NCBI GenBank assembly: GCA_032622095.1
Contig: CP136066.1
Coordinates: 101,453,319 to 101,517,318 of the forward strand
Direction: 5' to 3'
DNA: 64,000 nucleotides
Source: Siphonodentalium dalli
Lineage: Eukaryota; Mollusca; Scaphopoda; Gadilida; Siphonodentaliidae
Shown here: positions 63,822 to 64,000 of the stretch, piece after piece
How the letters are laid out: each line of letters begins with the position of its first letter
Numbering within the stretch: the first letter of the stretch is position 1
Position numbers and translations under genes: made by a program
The notes under the pieces: generated by a model
The model's input: only the letters and a program-made list of their open reading frames with translations
The model's database searches: none
Told to the model about the DNA's origin: nothing

Positions 63822-63850
63822 ATTTATTTCTTTTTTTTTCCAGGTAAGTA
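63822..63850 (+). promoter_or_regulatory. EHBP1: Candidate recursive splice site (zero-length exon) in intron 13
   Basis: A polypyrimidine run (TTTCTTTTTTTTTCCAG) is followed at once by a consensus donor: CAG|GTAAGT at 63843/63844. Acceptor and donor with nothing between is the definition of a ratchet point used in stepwise removal of long introns in flies and vertebrates. Use in this gene is inference. Confidence 0.6.
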
Positions 63851-63896
63851 TTGGTGTTTTTAATTGTTTTCCTTTTATTTTCAGCCATTTTAACCT

Positions 63897-64000
63897 AAAG
63901 GCATTTGTTGAACTTATTATCTGAACATTCTCTTCAAAGGACTGAACAGGAATCCTATGTCTTCTACACTTGTACAAAACAACCGTTAAAATGAACATTT
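63897..64000. repeat. Internal part of a family E MITE, cut by the window end
   Basis: TTTGTTGAACTTATTATCTG and AACATTCTCTTCAAAGGACT match the interior of 52634-52881 and 59067-59316. Confidence 0.6.

Noticed and set aside
63880-63897. Possible further EHBP1 exon after TTTTATTTTCAG near 63883
   Set aside because: In the required phase it reads Pro-Phe and then a stop, and no donor follows. It could only be an alternative last exon, for which there is no support.

Overview
The window looks like nuclear DNA from a repeat-rich marine invertebrate, most likely a mollusc. This is an inference from its long AT-rich introns, CR1/Jockey-type LINE remnants, and dispersed repeats of a style familiar from bivalve genomes: tandem-array elements that start with TAGCTCAAC or TAGCTCACC, and TATACCCCCA...GTCCGTCC repeats. 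No bacterial genes, operons, rRNA or tRNA were recognised.

One host gene is visible. It is the plus-strand orthologue of EHBP1 (EH domain-binding protein 1), which links endocytic recycling to actin. Thirteen coding exons fit together in phase: 19038-19138, 19788-19845, 21015-21164, 23738-23916, 29802-30031, 35344-35833, 36708-36759, 38164-38339, 41679-41727, 45145-45713, 56323-56338 (a 16-nt microexon), 59404-59499 and 61765-61893. Together they encode about 765 residues: an N-terminal C2 domain, an acidic linker, five NPF motifs, one calponin-homology domain, a Ser/Pro-rich tail and the first part of a charged helical region. The C-terminal Rab-binding (bMERB) domain must lie beyond position 64000. 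A site at 63843/63844 looks like a recursive-splicing (zero-length exon) site.

Region by region. 1-1690 is a LINE with a frameshifted reverse transcriptase. 3708-4179 is a foldback element. 5690-7459 is a decayed second LINE. 7742-8540 is a dispersed repeat with a second copy at 21255-22050. 9377-11174 is a tandem-array element. 12950-16720 is a nest of repeats. 18294-18902 is a MITE next to the first coding exon. From 19 kb onward the window is EHBP1, whose introns are filled with transposable elements.

The mobile DNA is the richest part of the window. Target-site duplications visible by eye support several hAT-like elements (39217-41221, 40155-41033 nested inside it, 51262-52574, 15977-16537, and a multi-copy MITE family). 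One further hAT-like element (27819-29217) has a probable 5-bp duplication. TTAA-flanked, CCCTTT-starting MITEs suggest the piggyBac type. A palindromic TA-flanked element is mariner-like. Two Helentron-like families have central tandem repeats and a terminal hairpin with an ATT loop. A 5-kb element with 27-28 bp terminal inverted repeats (46188-51222) carries an unusual array of about 30 short palindromes. Many elements are inserted into one another, so the relative order of insertion can be read directly.
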